In this document: piece after piece, positions 1 through 6,108 of the stretch
Numbering within the stretch: the first letter of the stretch is position 1
How the letters are laid out: the number at the start of each line of letters is the position of its first letter
Assembly (NCBI GenBank): GCA_041481485.1
Contig: JBGPBY010000452.1
Location: 1-6,108 of the forward strand
Direction: 5' to 3'
From: JBGPBY01 sp041481485
GTDB taxonomy: Bacteria > Acidobacteriota > Terriglobia > 20CM-2-55-15
Length of the DNA stretch: 6,108 nt
The notes under the pieces: model-generated
The model's database searches: none
Told to the model about the DNA's origin: nothing
What the model saw: only the letters and a program-made list of their open reading frames with translations
Made by a program: the position numbers and the translations under genes

Positions 1-36
1 AGATTGTGCGCGGTCATAGACCGCGCCTACAGGGGG
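1..36 (+). repeat. Palindromic dispersed repeat, copy 1 (possibly truncated by window edge)
   Basis: The core at 8-26 is a perfect hairpin: 8-bp arms GCGCGGTC and GACCGCGC around the loop ATA. It is flanked by TTGT on the left and CCTACA plus a G-run on the right. The same layout (TTGTG, hairpin, CCTACA, G-run) recurs at 6044-6080 and inverted at 5983-6019, where the stem is GGGCGGTC/GACCGCCC. The second base pair of the stem is C-G here and G-C there, so both sides changed together and pairing was kept. This is typical of REP-like or MITE-like elements. It has no T-tract, so it is not a standard intrinsic terminator for an upstream gene. The element may begin before the window. Confidence 0.8.
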
Positions 37-45
37 AGTTCAAAA

Positions 46-78
46 ATGATATGTTATCGGTGCGTCCATGTTGAATGA
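46..78 (+). other. Possible 10-codon leader ORF overlapping the start of the dehydratase gene
   Basis: ATG at 46 is preceded by the strong Shine-Dalgarno-like AGGGGGAG at 31-38 with a 7-nt spacer. It opens a reading frame of ten codons (M-I-C-Y-R-C-V-H-V-E) ending in TGA at 76-78. That stop lies just past ATG 68, the start of the dehydratase gene in a different frame, which itself has no clear Shine-Dalgarno. A ribosome finishing this mini-ORF could reinitiate on the dehydratase (translational coupling). The purine-rich motif comes from the edge of the repeat, so the arrangement may be accidental. No protein homology can be judged at this length. Confidence 0.25.
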
Positions 79-1609
79 ATTTGCCATTATTGTCAGCTCG
101 GAAGACAACGTTGCCGTCGTCAAAAAGCCAGTCCCCGGCGGAACGCCCATTTCAATTGGCGGCAGGGAACTTCGGCTGCTTTCCAACGTCACTTCCGGTA
201 ATCGATTCGCGTTACGATCCATTCCCGCCGGAGAGTTTGTCCGCCAATACGGACATCCGATCGGCACTTCACTGGGCATCGCCGAAGGCGAAGCGGTTTC
301 CCACTCCAACATGACCGACGACGTTCCCCTGGTTCGCACATTGCCGAGCGATCTCCACACGCCGGCGCCGAAATACTTTGCCCCCGGCGCGATTCCCACG
401 TTCATGGGATTCCGCCGATCTGACGGCCGGGTCGGAACGCGAAATTTCATTTTGATTGTTCCGACGAGTATGTGCGCCAGCCACGAATCCCAACAGATCT
501 CCAATTTTGCGGAGTTCAGTCTCTACAACCGGGAAAAGTATCCCAACGTGGATGGAATCGTGGCAATTCCACACAACAAGGGTTGTGGCTGTCCGGACGG
601 ATCCAATATTGATGTGCTGCTTCGAGTTCTCGCAAACTATGCGGATCACCCCAATGTGGGAGGTGTTGTCCTCATGGAGCTTGGCTGCGAAAAAACCAAC
701 CTATCGGTTGTGGAAGACTACCTTTCGCGGTGCCGGCGAAAACTGACCAAACCATTTGTTCGCATTGGTGTTCAAGACGTCGGAGGAACGAAAAACGCAA
801 TTCAGCAGGGCGTCGACGCCGTGCGCAACATGCTCGATGTCGTTAACGAGACCAAAAGGGAAGCGGTTCCCATCGGCGAACTGGTACTGGGTGTGAAATG
901 TGGCGCCTCCGATGCATTTTCGGGTATATCTGCCAATCCCAGTCTGGGACATGCCGCAGACCAGCTGATACGATCGCACGGAACGGTTCTCATCACTGAA
1001 GTGCCCGAATTCTGCGGTGCCGAACACGTTCTGGCCCATCGTGCGAAAGATGCGGATACAGCGCGCGCCGTCTATCGCATGGTGGATTGGTATCGGGAAT
1101 ACGCGAAGCGATTCGGCACAGATCCAGGACAGAACCCGAGTCCGGGCAATGTTGCCGGTGGACTGTTGAACATCACCATCAAATCTCTTGGGGCCATTGC
1201 CAAGGCCGGGACGACACGCGTAGAGGGCGTCGTCGAGTACGGTGAAATTCCCCATTCGCGTGGTCTGCATCTGATGCAGGGACCTGGATACGACCAGGAA
1301 TCCACACCGGCACTGGTCGCGGGCGGTGCCACCGTGGTGGTGTTCACCACCGGACGCGGCAGCACCATCGGGAACGCCATTGCTCCGGTGATCAAGCTGA
1401 CCTCGAACACCGCCGTTTTCGAACGCATGCCGGGAGACATGGATCTGTCGGCCGGCGGGGTTATCGATGGAACCGAGACCATCGATTCGGTGGGCGATCG
1501 TCTGTTCGATTACATTCGCAAGGTTGCCAGCGGCGAACTACTGACGAAGGCCGAGGAAGTCCACCATCGTGAATTCCAGGTCTGGGGCGAACAGGCGATC
1601 TCGCTTTGA
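68..1609 (+). CDS. UxaA/GarD-family sugar-acid dehydratase (altronate/galactarate dehydratase-like)
   Basis: This is a 513-residue cytoplasmic hydro-lyase. In this family D-altronate or D-galactarate is dehydrated to a 2-keto-3-deoxy sugar acid with a divalent metal. An N-terminal SAF domain (about residues 5-85) is followed by the catalytic region. Family-type motifs are GFRRSDGRVGTRN (114-126), HNKGCGC (169-175), MELGCE (203-208), GVKCGASDAFSGISANP (275-291) and GSTIGNAIAPVIKLTSN (431-447). Cysteines in these motifs are candidate metal ligands. The length fits full-length UxaA, so SAF and catalytic parts are fused. The ATG at 68 is supported by the SAF domain starting almost at once and by an in-frame TGA at 47-49. 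No good Shine-Dalgarno precedes it. The gene heads a tight operon with murI and a VOC gene. No uronate isomerase or sugar-acid transporter lies nearby, so the exact substrate is open and I give no symbol. Confidence 0.9.
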   Translation: MLNEFAIIVSSEDNVAVVKKPVPGGTPISIGGRELRLLSNVTSGNRFALRSIPAGEFVRQYGHPIGTSLGIAEGEAVSHSNMTDDVPLVRTLPSDLHTPAPKYFAPGAIPTFMGFRRSDGRVGTRNFILIVPTSMCASHESQQISNFAEFSLYNREKYPNVDGIVAIPHNKGCGCPDGSNIDVLLRVLANYADHPNVGGVVLMELGCEKTNLSVVEDYLSRCRRKLTKPFVRIGVQDVGGTKNAIQQGVDAVRNMLDVVNETKREAVPIGELVLGVKCGASDAFSGISANPSLGHAADQLIRSHGTVLITEVPEFCGAEHVLAHRAKDADTARAVYRMVDWYREYAKRFGTDPGQNPSPGNVAGGLLNITIKSLGAIAKAGTTRVEGVVEYGEIPHSRGLHLMQGPGYDQESTPALVAGGATVVVFTTGRGSTIGNAIAPVIKLTSNTAVFERMPGDMDLSAGGVIDGTETIDSVGDRLFDYIRKVASGELLTKAEEVHHREFQVWGEQAISL

Positions 1610-2424
1610 GCAGCCTTGGCTTCTTCGATTCCGGATTCGGCGGACTGAGCGTGGTACGCCAGGTTCGCAAGCTGCTTCCCGATCACGCGTTTGTTTACCT
1701 CGGCGATAACGCCAGAACACCCTATGGCGGACTTTCCGCCGAGATCATTTTCAAGTTCACCCTCGAAGGCGTCATTCATCTCTTTGACCGCGGCGCCGAC
1801 CTCGTGGTGCTCGCCTGCAATACGTCATCCAGTGTCGCGCTGCGCCGGATTCAACAGCAGTACCTCCCCATTCATGCACCGCAGAAGCGGGTTCTTGGAA
1901 TCGTCATTCCGACTGCCGAGGAGGTGTCGCAACAGAGCGTGACGAAGGTCATCGGAATTCTTGCGACGGAAGTCACTGTGGCTTCCCAGGCTTATCCTCA
2001 GGAGGTCTTCAAGATTGATCCGTCAGTGGACGTCATCCAGCAGGCGTGCCCTGCGCTCGTGCCGTTGATTGAAGCCGGAGATTTTGAGAAGGCCGAGGGT
2101 GCTGTCCATGATTACATTCAGCAACTGCTGCGAAAGAACGCACAAATCGACACGATTCTTCTCGGCTGCACACATTACGCGTTGATTGAAGACACGATTC
2201 GCAGGCTTGCACCAGATGAGATTCGCATCGTGTCTCAGGGTGAAATTGTGGGAAGAAAACTCGAGGATTACCTGGTCCGCCATCCCGAGTTTGGAACTGA
2301 GATAGAGAGGTCCGGCCAATCGACGTTTCTGACAACCGCAATCTCTTCGAGAGTCGAAACGCTGGCAACCCGGTTTTATGGAACTCCTATCATGATGCAG
2401 ATTGCCAGGATCGATCAGGACTGA
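1606..2424 (+). CDS. murI: Glutamate racemase
   Basis: This cofactor-independent racemase interconverts L- and D-glutamate and supplies D-Glu for peptidoglycan precursors in the cytoplasm. The 272-residue length is normal. Conserved blocks are in order: GFFDSGFGGLSVV (5-17), YLGDNARTPYG (31-41), ACNTSSSVAL (70-79) with catalytic Cys71, GIVIPTAEE (98-106), ACPALVPLIEAG (147-158) and LLGCTHYAL (185-193) with catalytic Cys188. Both cysteines of the two-base mechanism are present, so the enzyme should be active. The start is TTG at 1606, which overlaps the dehydratase stop as TTGA (1606-1609). Translation would reach the first conserved block after three residues, and no other start fits. The overlap implies translational coupling. 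Aspartate racemase is a less likely alternative, because the DSG and GDNARTPYG blocks favour MurI. Confidence 0.93.
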   Translation: MSSLGFFDSGFGGLSVVRQVRKLLPDHAFVYLGDNARTPYGGLSAEIIFKFTLEGVIHLFDRGADLVVLACNTSSSVALRRIQQQYLPIHAPQKRVLGIVIPTAEEVSQQSVTKVIGILATEVTVASQAYPQEVFKIDPSVDVIQQACPALVPLIEAGDFEKAEGAVHDYIQQLLRKNAQIDTILLGCTHYALIEDTIRRLAPDEIRIVSQGEIVGRKLEDYLVRHPEFGTEIERSGQSTFLTTAISSRVETLATRFYGTPIMMQIARIDQD

Positions 2425-2437
2425 CACGGGCGAAGCT

Positions 2438-2441
2438 GGAG
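2438..2441 (+). promoter_or_regulatory. Ribosome binding site for the VOC gene
   Basis: GGAG lies 8 nt before ATG 2450 in the short gap after the murI stop. It decides the start. An in-frame TTG at 2402, inside murI, would add 16 residues with no domain content and has no such site. Confidence 0.7.
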
Positions 2442-2449
2442 ATATTGGA

Positions 2450-2857
2450 ATGCCGCTGACAAAGATGGAGCACTTTCTCGTGCTCACCGACGACATCGAT
2501 AAAACGAAAGACTTTTACTGCAATGCGCTGGGTTTGGAAATTGGACCGCGCCCGCCGATAGGTTTCAGCGGATATTGGTTGTACTTGGCACACATCCCCT
2601 GTGTGCACATTGGCGAATGGATTTCGTATACCGAAACGGCGACTCGGAATAAAGTTCCTGTCACCGCGCGTGCCGCCGGCACTGGGTCCCTCGACCACAT
2701 CGCCTTCAATGCGGATAACTACGACGAAATGGCGCAGCGGTTGCGAATGCATGGCATTCCATTCGCACTGAATGTCGTTCCGGAAAATGGACTTCGGCAG
2801 CTATTTCTCACGGATCCGAACGGCATCAAGATCGAAATCAATATTCCCGCGCGGTAG
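2450..2857 (+). CDS. VOC-superfamily (glyoxalase/dioxygenase-fold) metalloprotein
   Basis: This 135-residue single-domain protein has the paired beta-alpha-beta-beta-beta pattern of the vicinal oxygen chelate fold. The first module is about residues 5-60 (MEHFLVLTDDIDKTKDFYCNALGLE at its start, then GYWLYLAHIPCVHIGE). The second is about 78-133 (SLDHIAFNADNYDEMAQRL to LFLTDPNGIKIEINIP). Likely metal ligands are His8, His53 or Glu56, His83 and Glu129, each at the position expected for VOC enzymes. A metal-dependent lyase, isomerase or dioxygenase role on a small molecule is plausible, but the substrate cannot be read from sequence. It follows murI by 25 bp and is probably the last gene of the operon. 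Its stop is 10 bp from the stop of the convergent peptidase gene. Confidence 0.85.
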   Translation: MPLTKMEHFLVLTDDIDKTKDFYCNALGLEIGPRPPIGFSGYWLYLAHIPCVHIGEWISYTETATRNKVPVTARAAGTGSLDHIAFNADNYDEMAQRLRMHGIPFALNVVPENGLRQLFLTDPNGIKIEINIPAR

Positions 2858-2867
2858 TATCTATCGG

Positions 2868-5045
2868 TCATTTCGCGGCACTCTGCAGTGTCTTCTCAAA
2901 GAAGCGGGACATTGCACTGATCGATGCGACCCAGCTCCGCCACAGCAGGGAATCGTGGATGTCGTCGGGAAGAACCAGTTCCTCGACGTGCACGCCTTTC
3001 TCATCCAGCCGGCGTTTGAGGTCGATGGATTGGCGGAATTCGACAATACGATCGTCGTCGCCGTGAATCAGCAGCACCGGTGATTTCCATGTGGACACGG
3101 CGGCAATCGGGGAGGATTCATATTCCACCTTTAGCGCCTGGCGGTAATCCGCTTCCGTGACCCCGTCGCCGACAATCGCATGAGCGAACTGCGTGGTATT
3201 GATTGCCGGCAGACGATCGTGAGCGCCGTGGACGTCGACGCCGGATGCAAACACATCTGAATTGCGGCCCAGAGCGAGCGCCGTGAGATAGCCGCCAAGC
3301 GATGCGCCCCAAATTCCGATATGAGCGCGATCCACATCGGTACGTGACTGAAGATACCGGCCGGCCGCGAGAATGTCGCGGTATTCGGCAGCTCCGCGCG
3401 GTCCGGCATGATCGGGAAACTGGAAGGCCTGCCCGTAACCCACGCTCAGCCGATAGTCCACCGAAAGCACAATGAAGCCGCGGCTCACCAGGTACTGATT
3501 CGCCGCATAGTCGTTGGCGTATTCCCATCGCGTGTGGAATCCGAGCAGCATCTGACGTGGTCCTCCGCCATGCACGTAGACGACAGCGGGTTTGCGCGCC
3601 GGACCGGCCGCTGGACGAAAAAGCTGTCCGTGAGCCTCAACTCCATCGCTGGCTCGGAACGAAACCAGTTCGGGCGTAACGAGCTGTGCGGACGGATAAG
3701 CCGCAGGCAAACGATCTGAACCGAGAATTTGTGGCGTCCCACCGCTGATGGAAATCACCGCAGGCAACGGCGGCCGCTGTGCGGTCGTCGACAGAAACGC
3801 CACCGAACGTCCGTCTGCGGTAACGACAGGGTTCCATTCAATTCCGGTGCCGGAAGTCAAAGGCATTGGCGCGGCAGAACCATCGATGGGGACTTTATAC
3901 AAATGCCGGCGATCGACGTCATCGCGATTCGGGCCCGTATTCGCGCTGTAAATTATCGATCGTCCGTCCGGTGACAGCGTCATCTGCTCCACCATGAATG
4001 AACCGGGAGTCAGCAGTTTCGGACGGCCGGCCGGACCCGGATTCTCGAGCGCATACACGTGGGGAAATCCATCTCGATAGGACATGAAGACCAGCGTGTT
4101 GTTTCCCGCCCATCGCACTCCGATGCCGCCGGGGTTCTGGACAATCGGGTCGACCGGTTTGCCGCTGTTGGCGGCCGCAACAATGGGTGCAGTGCCACTG
4201 GTATTGACGTTGCTCACGTCCGCCACTTCAATTTCCCACGGAGACTCGATTCGGGCGATTGGGGACTGCGGCGTGCCGCCGGTTCCGGGTTGACGCAGAA
4301 ACACGATCTTCCGTCCGTCTGGAGACCACGACGGAAGCGTATCGCGTGATGTCGACGGCGCGATGAATCGTATCGGCTGTCCTGGTGTAAACAATCCAAT
4401 GAAGCTGTGATCGGTTCGATCGGAAACAAACGCGATCGTTTTTCCATCCGGCGACCACGATGGCGCGTCGCTGGTTCCGCGCGCAAAGAACGCCTGTTGT
4501 GCGGCAGTGGATCCGTCCAGCGGCGCGATCCAGATCTTGCGTTCTCGTGTGAACACAACACGGGAGCTGTCCGGCGAAATTGCAGGACTGTCGCCATCGG
4601 CGATCACTTTGGAAGCGCCTCCGGCGATTGCGACAGCCCAGATCTGAACCTTCGGTTGAACCGGGTCTCCGGAGGGATCCGGCGGCGTGTCGCCAGGCCG
4701 GCCTCCGTGATCTCCGCCCCGGACATAAACGAGGGTCTTGCCGTTAGGAGAGAACGCGAGCTGCGTCAGCTCCTGCCCGTCGTCCGCGGTGTTCGATGTT
4801 ACCTTGCGCGCCTGAAATGCGGGCGCCTCCGCGACATAGACATTGCGAACGCCTCGTTCGTTGAATGTCCATGCGATGGCCGACCCGGTTGGAGATGCCG
4901 TCAGATTGTCGGGCGATGGAAGGCTCAAAATCTGTTCCACGGAAATCGGCATGGTTTGCTGCGCGGAGTGAGATTCCGGGCGGCAGGCGACCATTACCAC
5001 TGCAGCGAAAACAATCGTTCGAATCCGGCGAAGAAGTACTTTCAT
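2868..5045 (-). CDS. Exported S9-family (prolyl oligopeptidase/dipeptidyl aminopeptidase-type) serine peptidase
   Basis: This 725-residue protein probably hydrolyses peptides outside the cytoplasm. Residues 1-21 form a signal sequence: a basic n-region (K2, R6, R7, R9), a hydrophobic stretch 11-20, then Cys21. VMVAC is an imperfect lipobox (Met at -3), so lipoprotein anchoring is possible but unsure. Residues about 35-450 carry PD40/WD40-like propeller repeats, including AFSPNGKTLVYV (97-108), SWSPDGKTIAFVSD (196-209), SWSPDGRKIVFL (239-250) and TLSPDGRSIIYSAN (356-369). Residues about 460-720 are an alpha/beta hydrolase: oxyanion-side VYVHGGGP (489-496), nucleophile Ser582 in GASLGG (580-585), Asp665 in HGDDDRIV (661-668) and His697 in DDIHD. 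The triad is complete. GASLGG replaces the more usual G-x-S-Y-G-G. Exact specificity (dipeptidyl, acylaminoacyl or oligopeptidase) is not resolved. It starts 7 bp after the upstream gene, with only a weak Shine-Dalgarno (GTGAAG), so coupling is likely. Confidence 0.92.
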   Translation of the reverse strand: MKVLLRRIRTIVFAAVVMVACRPESHSAQQTMPISVEQILSLPSPDNLTASPTGSAIAWTFNERGVRNVYVAEAPAFQARKVTSNTADDGQELTQLAFSPNGKTLVYVRGGDHGGRPGDTPPDPSGDPVQPKVQIWAVAIAGGASKVIADGDSPAISPDSSRVVFTRERKIWIAPLDGSTAAQQAFFARGTSDAPSWSPDGKTIAFVSDRTDHSFIGLFTPGQPIRFIAPSTSRDTLPSWSPDGRKIVFLRQPGTGGTPQSPIARIESPWEIEVADVSNVNTSGTAPIVAAANSGKPVDPIVQNPGGIGVRWAGNNTLVFMSYRDGFPHVYALENPGPAGRPKLLTPGSFMVEQMTLSPDGRSIIYSANTGPNRDDVDRRHLYKVPIDGSAAPMPLTSGTGIEWNPVVTADGRSVAFLSTTAQRPPLPAVISISGGTPQILGSDRLPAAYPSAQLVTPELVSFRASDGVEAHGQLFRPAAGPARKPAVVYVHGGGPRQMLLGFHTRWEYANDYAANQYLVSRGFIVLSVDYRLSVGYGQAFQFPDHAGPRGAAEYRDILAAGRYLQSRTDVDRAHIGIWGASLGGYLTALALGRNSDVFASGVDVHGAHDRLPAINTTQFAHAIVGDGVTEADYRQALKVEYESSPIAAVSTWKSPVLLIHGDDDRIVEFRQSIDLKRRLDEKGVHVEELVLPDDIHDSLLWRSWVASISAMSRFFEKTLQSAAK

Positions 5046-5052
5046 AATGTCT

Positions 5053-5958
5053 TCACTTTCTTGAAGCCAGTGTGTGCAACCGGCGTACCCGCTCTAGTGT
5101 CTCAAGCAACCGTTCATGCTCCGGCTGAACCGGAAGGAACAGTACGTTGCCTTCACGACGCGCGACAATGTTCTCCACGACCATGGCCCGCATGATCCAG
5201 ATTGCGGCATGAACGTCGGGGCATTCCACGCCAATACATCCAATGTATCGATTGGGAAAACAGACCATTCCCAGCCGCTCCGATATGCCGGATTGGATCC
5301 GCACCAACAGAGTGCGATATCCATCGGGATCGGACTGCACTTCGCGTAAGCCCGCCGGCTCGAGCAGCTTCACTTTGCGGAACATGGAGTCGATGGTCCA
5401 TTGTTGTTCCTCGGAAATGTGTCCGGTCCAATAATGGTTCGTTTTTGCTGTGGCTGTAATGACGTTCTTGATTTCCTTCTCCAGCCGAAATTCCGGACCG
5501 GCCGGAAGCAATAGCGTTTCTGCGTTATGGCTGGCCATGACATTCTCCATTACAATCGCTCGCACCAGCCAGCCGGCCATTCCCTGAGTCCGGCAGCGAA
5601 CCTCAACCCAACCGGGTTCTCCGGCCTGTGCGGGAAGACCGGTCACCAGGGTGATACCGCGCGCAATTTCCTCAACAACGGTTTTGTACTTCGCAGGCTG
5701 AGCCGCAATGGATTCTTCGGCCGCGGGTTCCAGAAGCACTCCACGATGAGGCGGCCCGCCGGCCATGGCCAGATCGCAAAACGTCGCCCAGATTTCATTC
5801 CATGCGACGCGGCCGTCGTTGGCGAACTTCAGACCTGCTGAACCCATCGATACCGGCTGAACGTCGTCATAGACGTCCTGATACTGCTCGGGAAGGATGG
5901 CGCGGATCCTGCCGTCCAGATCTTCAAGTGCGACGATGTCTTCAATCGTAATGTTCAT
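5053..5958 (-). CDS. Hypothetical protein with internal duplication
   Basis: I do not recognise the family of this 301-residue protein. It has no signal peptide or membrane segment and looks soluble and cytoplasmic. Two segments align without gaps at an offset of 124 residues: 118-156 and 242-280. They share Cys122/246, Trp130/254, Arg133/257, Ala134/258, Glu138/262, Asn139/263, Ala142/266 and a strand ending in L-x-L-P then P-E (149-156 and 273-280). By eye, 15 of 39 positions are identical. A weaker third copy may lie near 52-79 (A58, D62, A66, LLEP at 75-78). The pattern suggests a helix (W..RA..(M/V)EN) followed by a beta strand, repeated in tandem. The start ATG 5958 is chosen because the alternative TTG at 5991 lies inside the inverted repeat and adds only repeat-derived residues. 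The Shine-Dalgarno is poor. It is in an operon with the S9 peptidase 7 bp downstream. Confidence 0.75.
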   Translation of the reverse strand: MNITIEDIVALEDLDGRIRAILPEQYQDVYDDVQPVSMGSAGLKFANDGRVAWNEIWATFCDLAMAGGPPHRGVLLEPAAEESIAAQPAKYKTVVEEIARGITLVTGLPAQAGEPGWVEVRCRTQGMAGWLVRAIVMENVMASHNAETLLLPAGPEFRLEKEIKNVITATAKTNHYWTGHISEEQQWTIDSMFRKVKLLEPAGLREVQSDPDGYRTLLVRIQSGISERLGMVCFPNRYIGCIGVECPDVHAAIWIMRAMVVENIVARREGNVLFLPVQPEHERLLETLERVRRLHTLASRK

Positions 5959-5967
5959 GATCTTGGG

Positions 5968-6095
5968 GAAATTCCGGGACGGCCCCCCCAATGTAGGGGC
6001 GGACTATGACCGCCCACAATCGGTGGTATTGCATTCCTTAGAATTGTGGGCGGTCATAGACCGCCCCTACATTGGGGGGGCCGTCCCGGAATTTC
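5968..6095. repeat. Long near-perfect inverted repeat with nested palindromes
   Basis: Arm 5968-6020 is the reverse complement of 6043-6095: 53 bp with one mismatch (A6003 opposite A6060) around a 22-nt loop (6021-6042). Each arm contains the repeat core seen at 1-36. At 6048-6066 it is a perfect 8-bp hairpin with loop ATA; at 5997-6015 it is the inverted copy, broken by the same A6003. Outside the cores are 7-base C and G runs (5983-5989, 6074-6080) and the GGACGG/CCGTCC flank. Weak similarity continues beyond the arms: TCTTG at 5961-5965 corresponds to CAAGA at 6095-6099, offset by GGG. It looks like two head-to-head copies of the dispersed element. It has no transposase and no T-tract. It fills the whole upstream region of the unknown gene. 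Confidence 0.9.
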
Positions 6096-6108
6096 AAGAC
6101 TTCTCCAT

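Noticed and set aside
701..1270. 189-codon open frame on the - strand
   Set aside because: It is fully antisense to the well-supported dehydratase gene and shows no domain pattern.
2772..3083. 103-codon + strand frame bridging the convergent junction
   Set aside because: It overlaps the VOC 3' end out of frame and then the antisense of the peptidase; no motif or ribosome site.
4407..5195. 262-codon open frame on the + strand
   Set aside because: It lies antisense to the peptidase gene and the 3' end of the unknown gene, is rich in Arg/Cys/Gly with no recognisable motif, and is explained by the GC-rich codon pattern of the real genes.
5959..5991. Eleven-residue N-terminal extension of the unknown protein from TTG 5991
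   Set aside because: The added codons are the C/G-run and flank of the inverted repeat, so the sequence is repeat-derived; ATG 5958 gives a natural N-terminus.
5968..6095. Inverted repeat as terminal repeats of an insertion sequence
   Set aside because: Only 22 nt separate the arms, so no transposase can be encoded between them; a non-autonomous palindromic element fits better.
5968..6095. Inverted repeat as an intrinsic terminator
   Set aside because: No T-tract follows either arm, and the stem is much longer than usual terminators.
1..6108. CRISPR array, tRNA, rRNA or defence island
   Set aside because: No regularly spaced direct repeats, no tRNA-like cloverleaf or rRNA signatures were seen, and no gene resembles known defence proteins.

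Overview
The window carries five protein-coding genes in two convergent blocks, with palindromic repeat elements near both ends. Moderate-to-high GC, Gram-negative-type gene content, a PD40-propeller S9 peptidase with a signal peptide, and dispersed GC-rich palindromes suggest a soil-type bacterium. Acidobacteriota (Solibacter/Vicinamibacter-like) is my best guess, but this is inference from style and not from a marker gene.

Layout. Positions 1-36 hold one copy of a palindromic repeat. From 68 to 2857 on the + strand runs a tight three-gene unit: a full-length UxaA/GarD-family sugar-acid dehydratase (SAF domain plus catalytic domain), a glutamate racemase (MurI) whose TTG start overlaps the dehydratase stop by 4 bp, and a small VOC/glyoxalase-fold metalloprotein 25 bp downstream with its own Shine-Dalgarno. 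From 5958 down to 2868 on the - strand runs a two-gene unit: a 301-residue protein of unrecognised family with an internal duplication, then, after 7 bp, a 725-residue exported S9 (prolyl-oligopeptidase-type) serine peptidase. The two units converge with only 10 bp between their stop codons. Positions 5968-6095 form a very long near-perfect inverted repeat (53-bp arms, 22-nt loop) immediately upstream of the unknown gene. Its nested core is the same palindrome seen at 1-36.

How the genes may work together. The + unit joins sugar-acid dehydration, D-glutamate supply for the cell wall and a small VOC enzyme. The overlaps imply co-transcription, but no single pathway is obvious. The - unit couples a cytoplasmic-looking unknown protein to an exported peptidase. 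I see no mobile-element transposase, CRISPR array, RNA gene or defence system. The points most worth a second look are the repeat family (paired base changes between copies) and the internally duplicated unknown protein.
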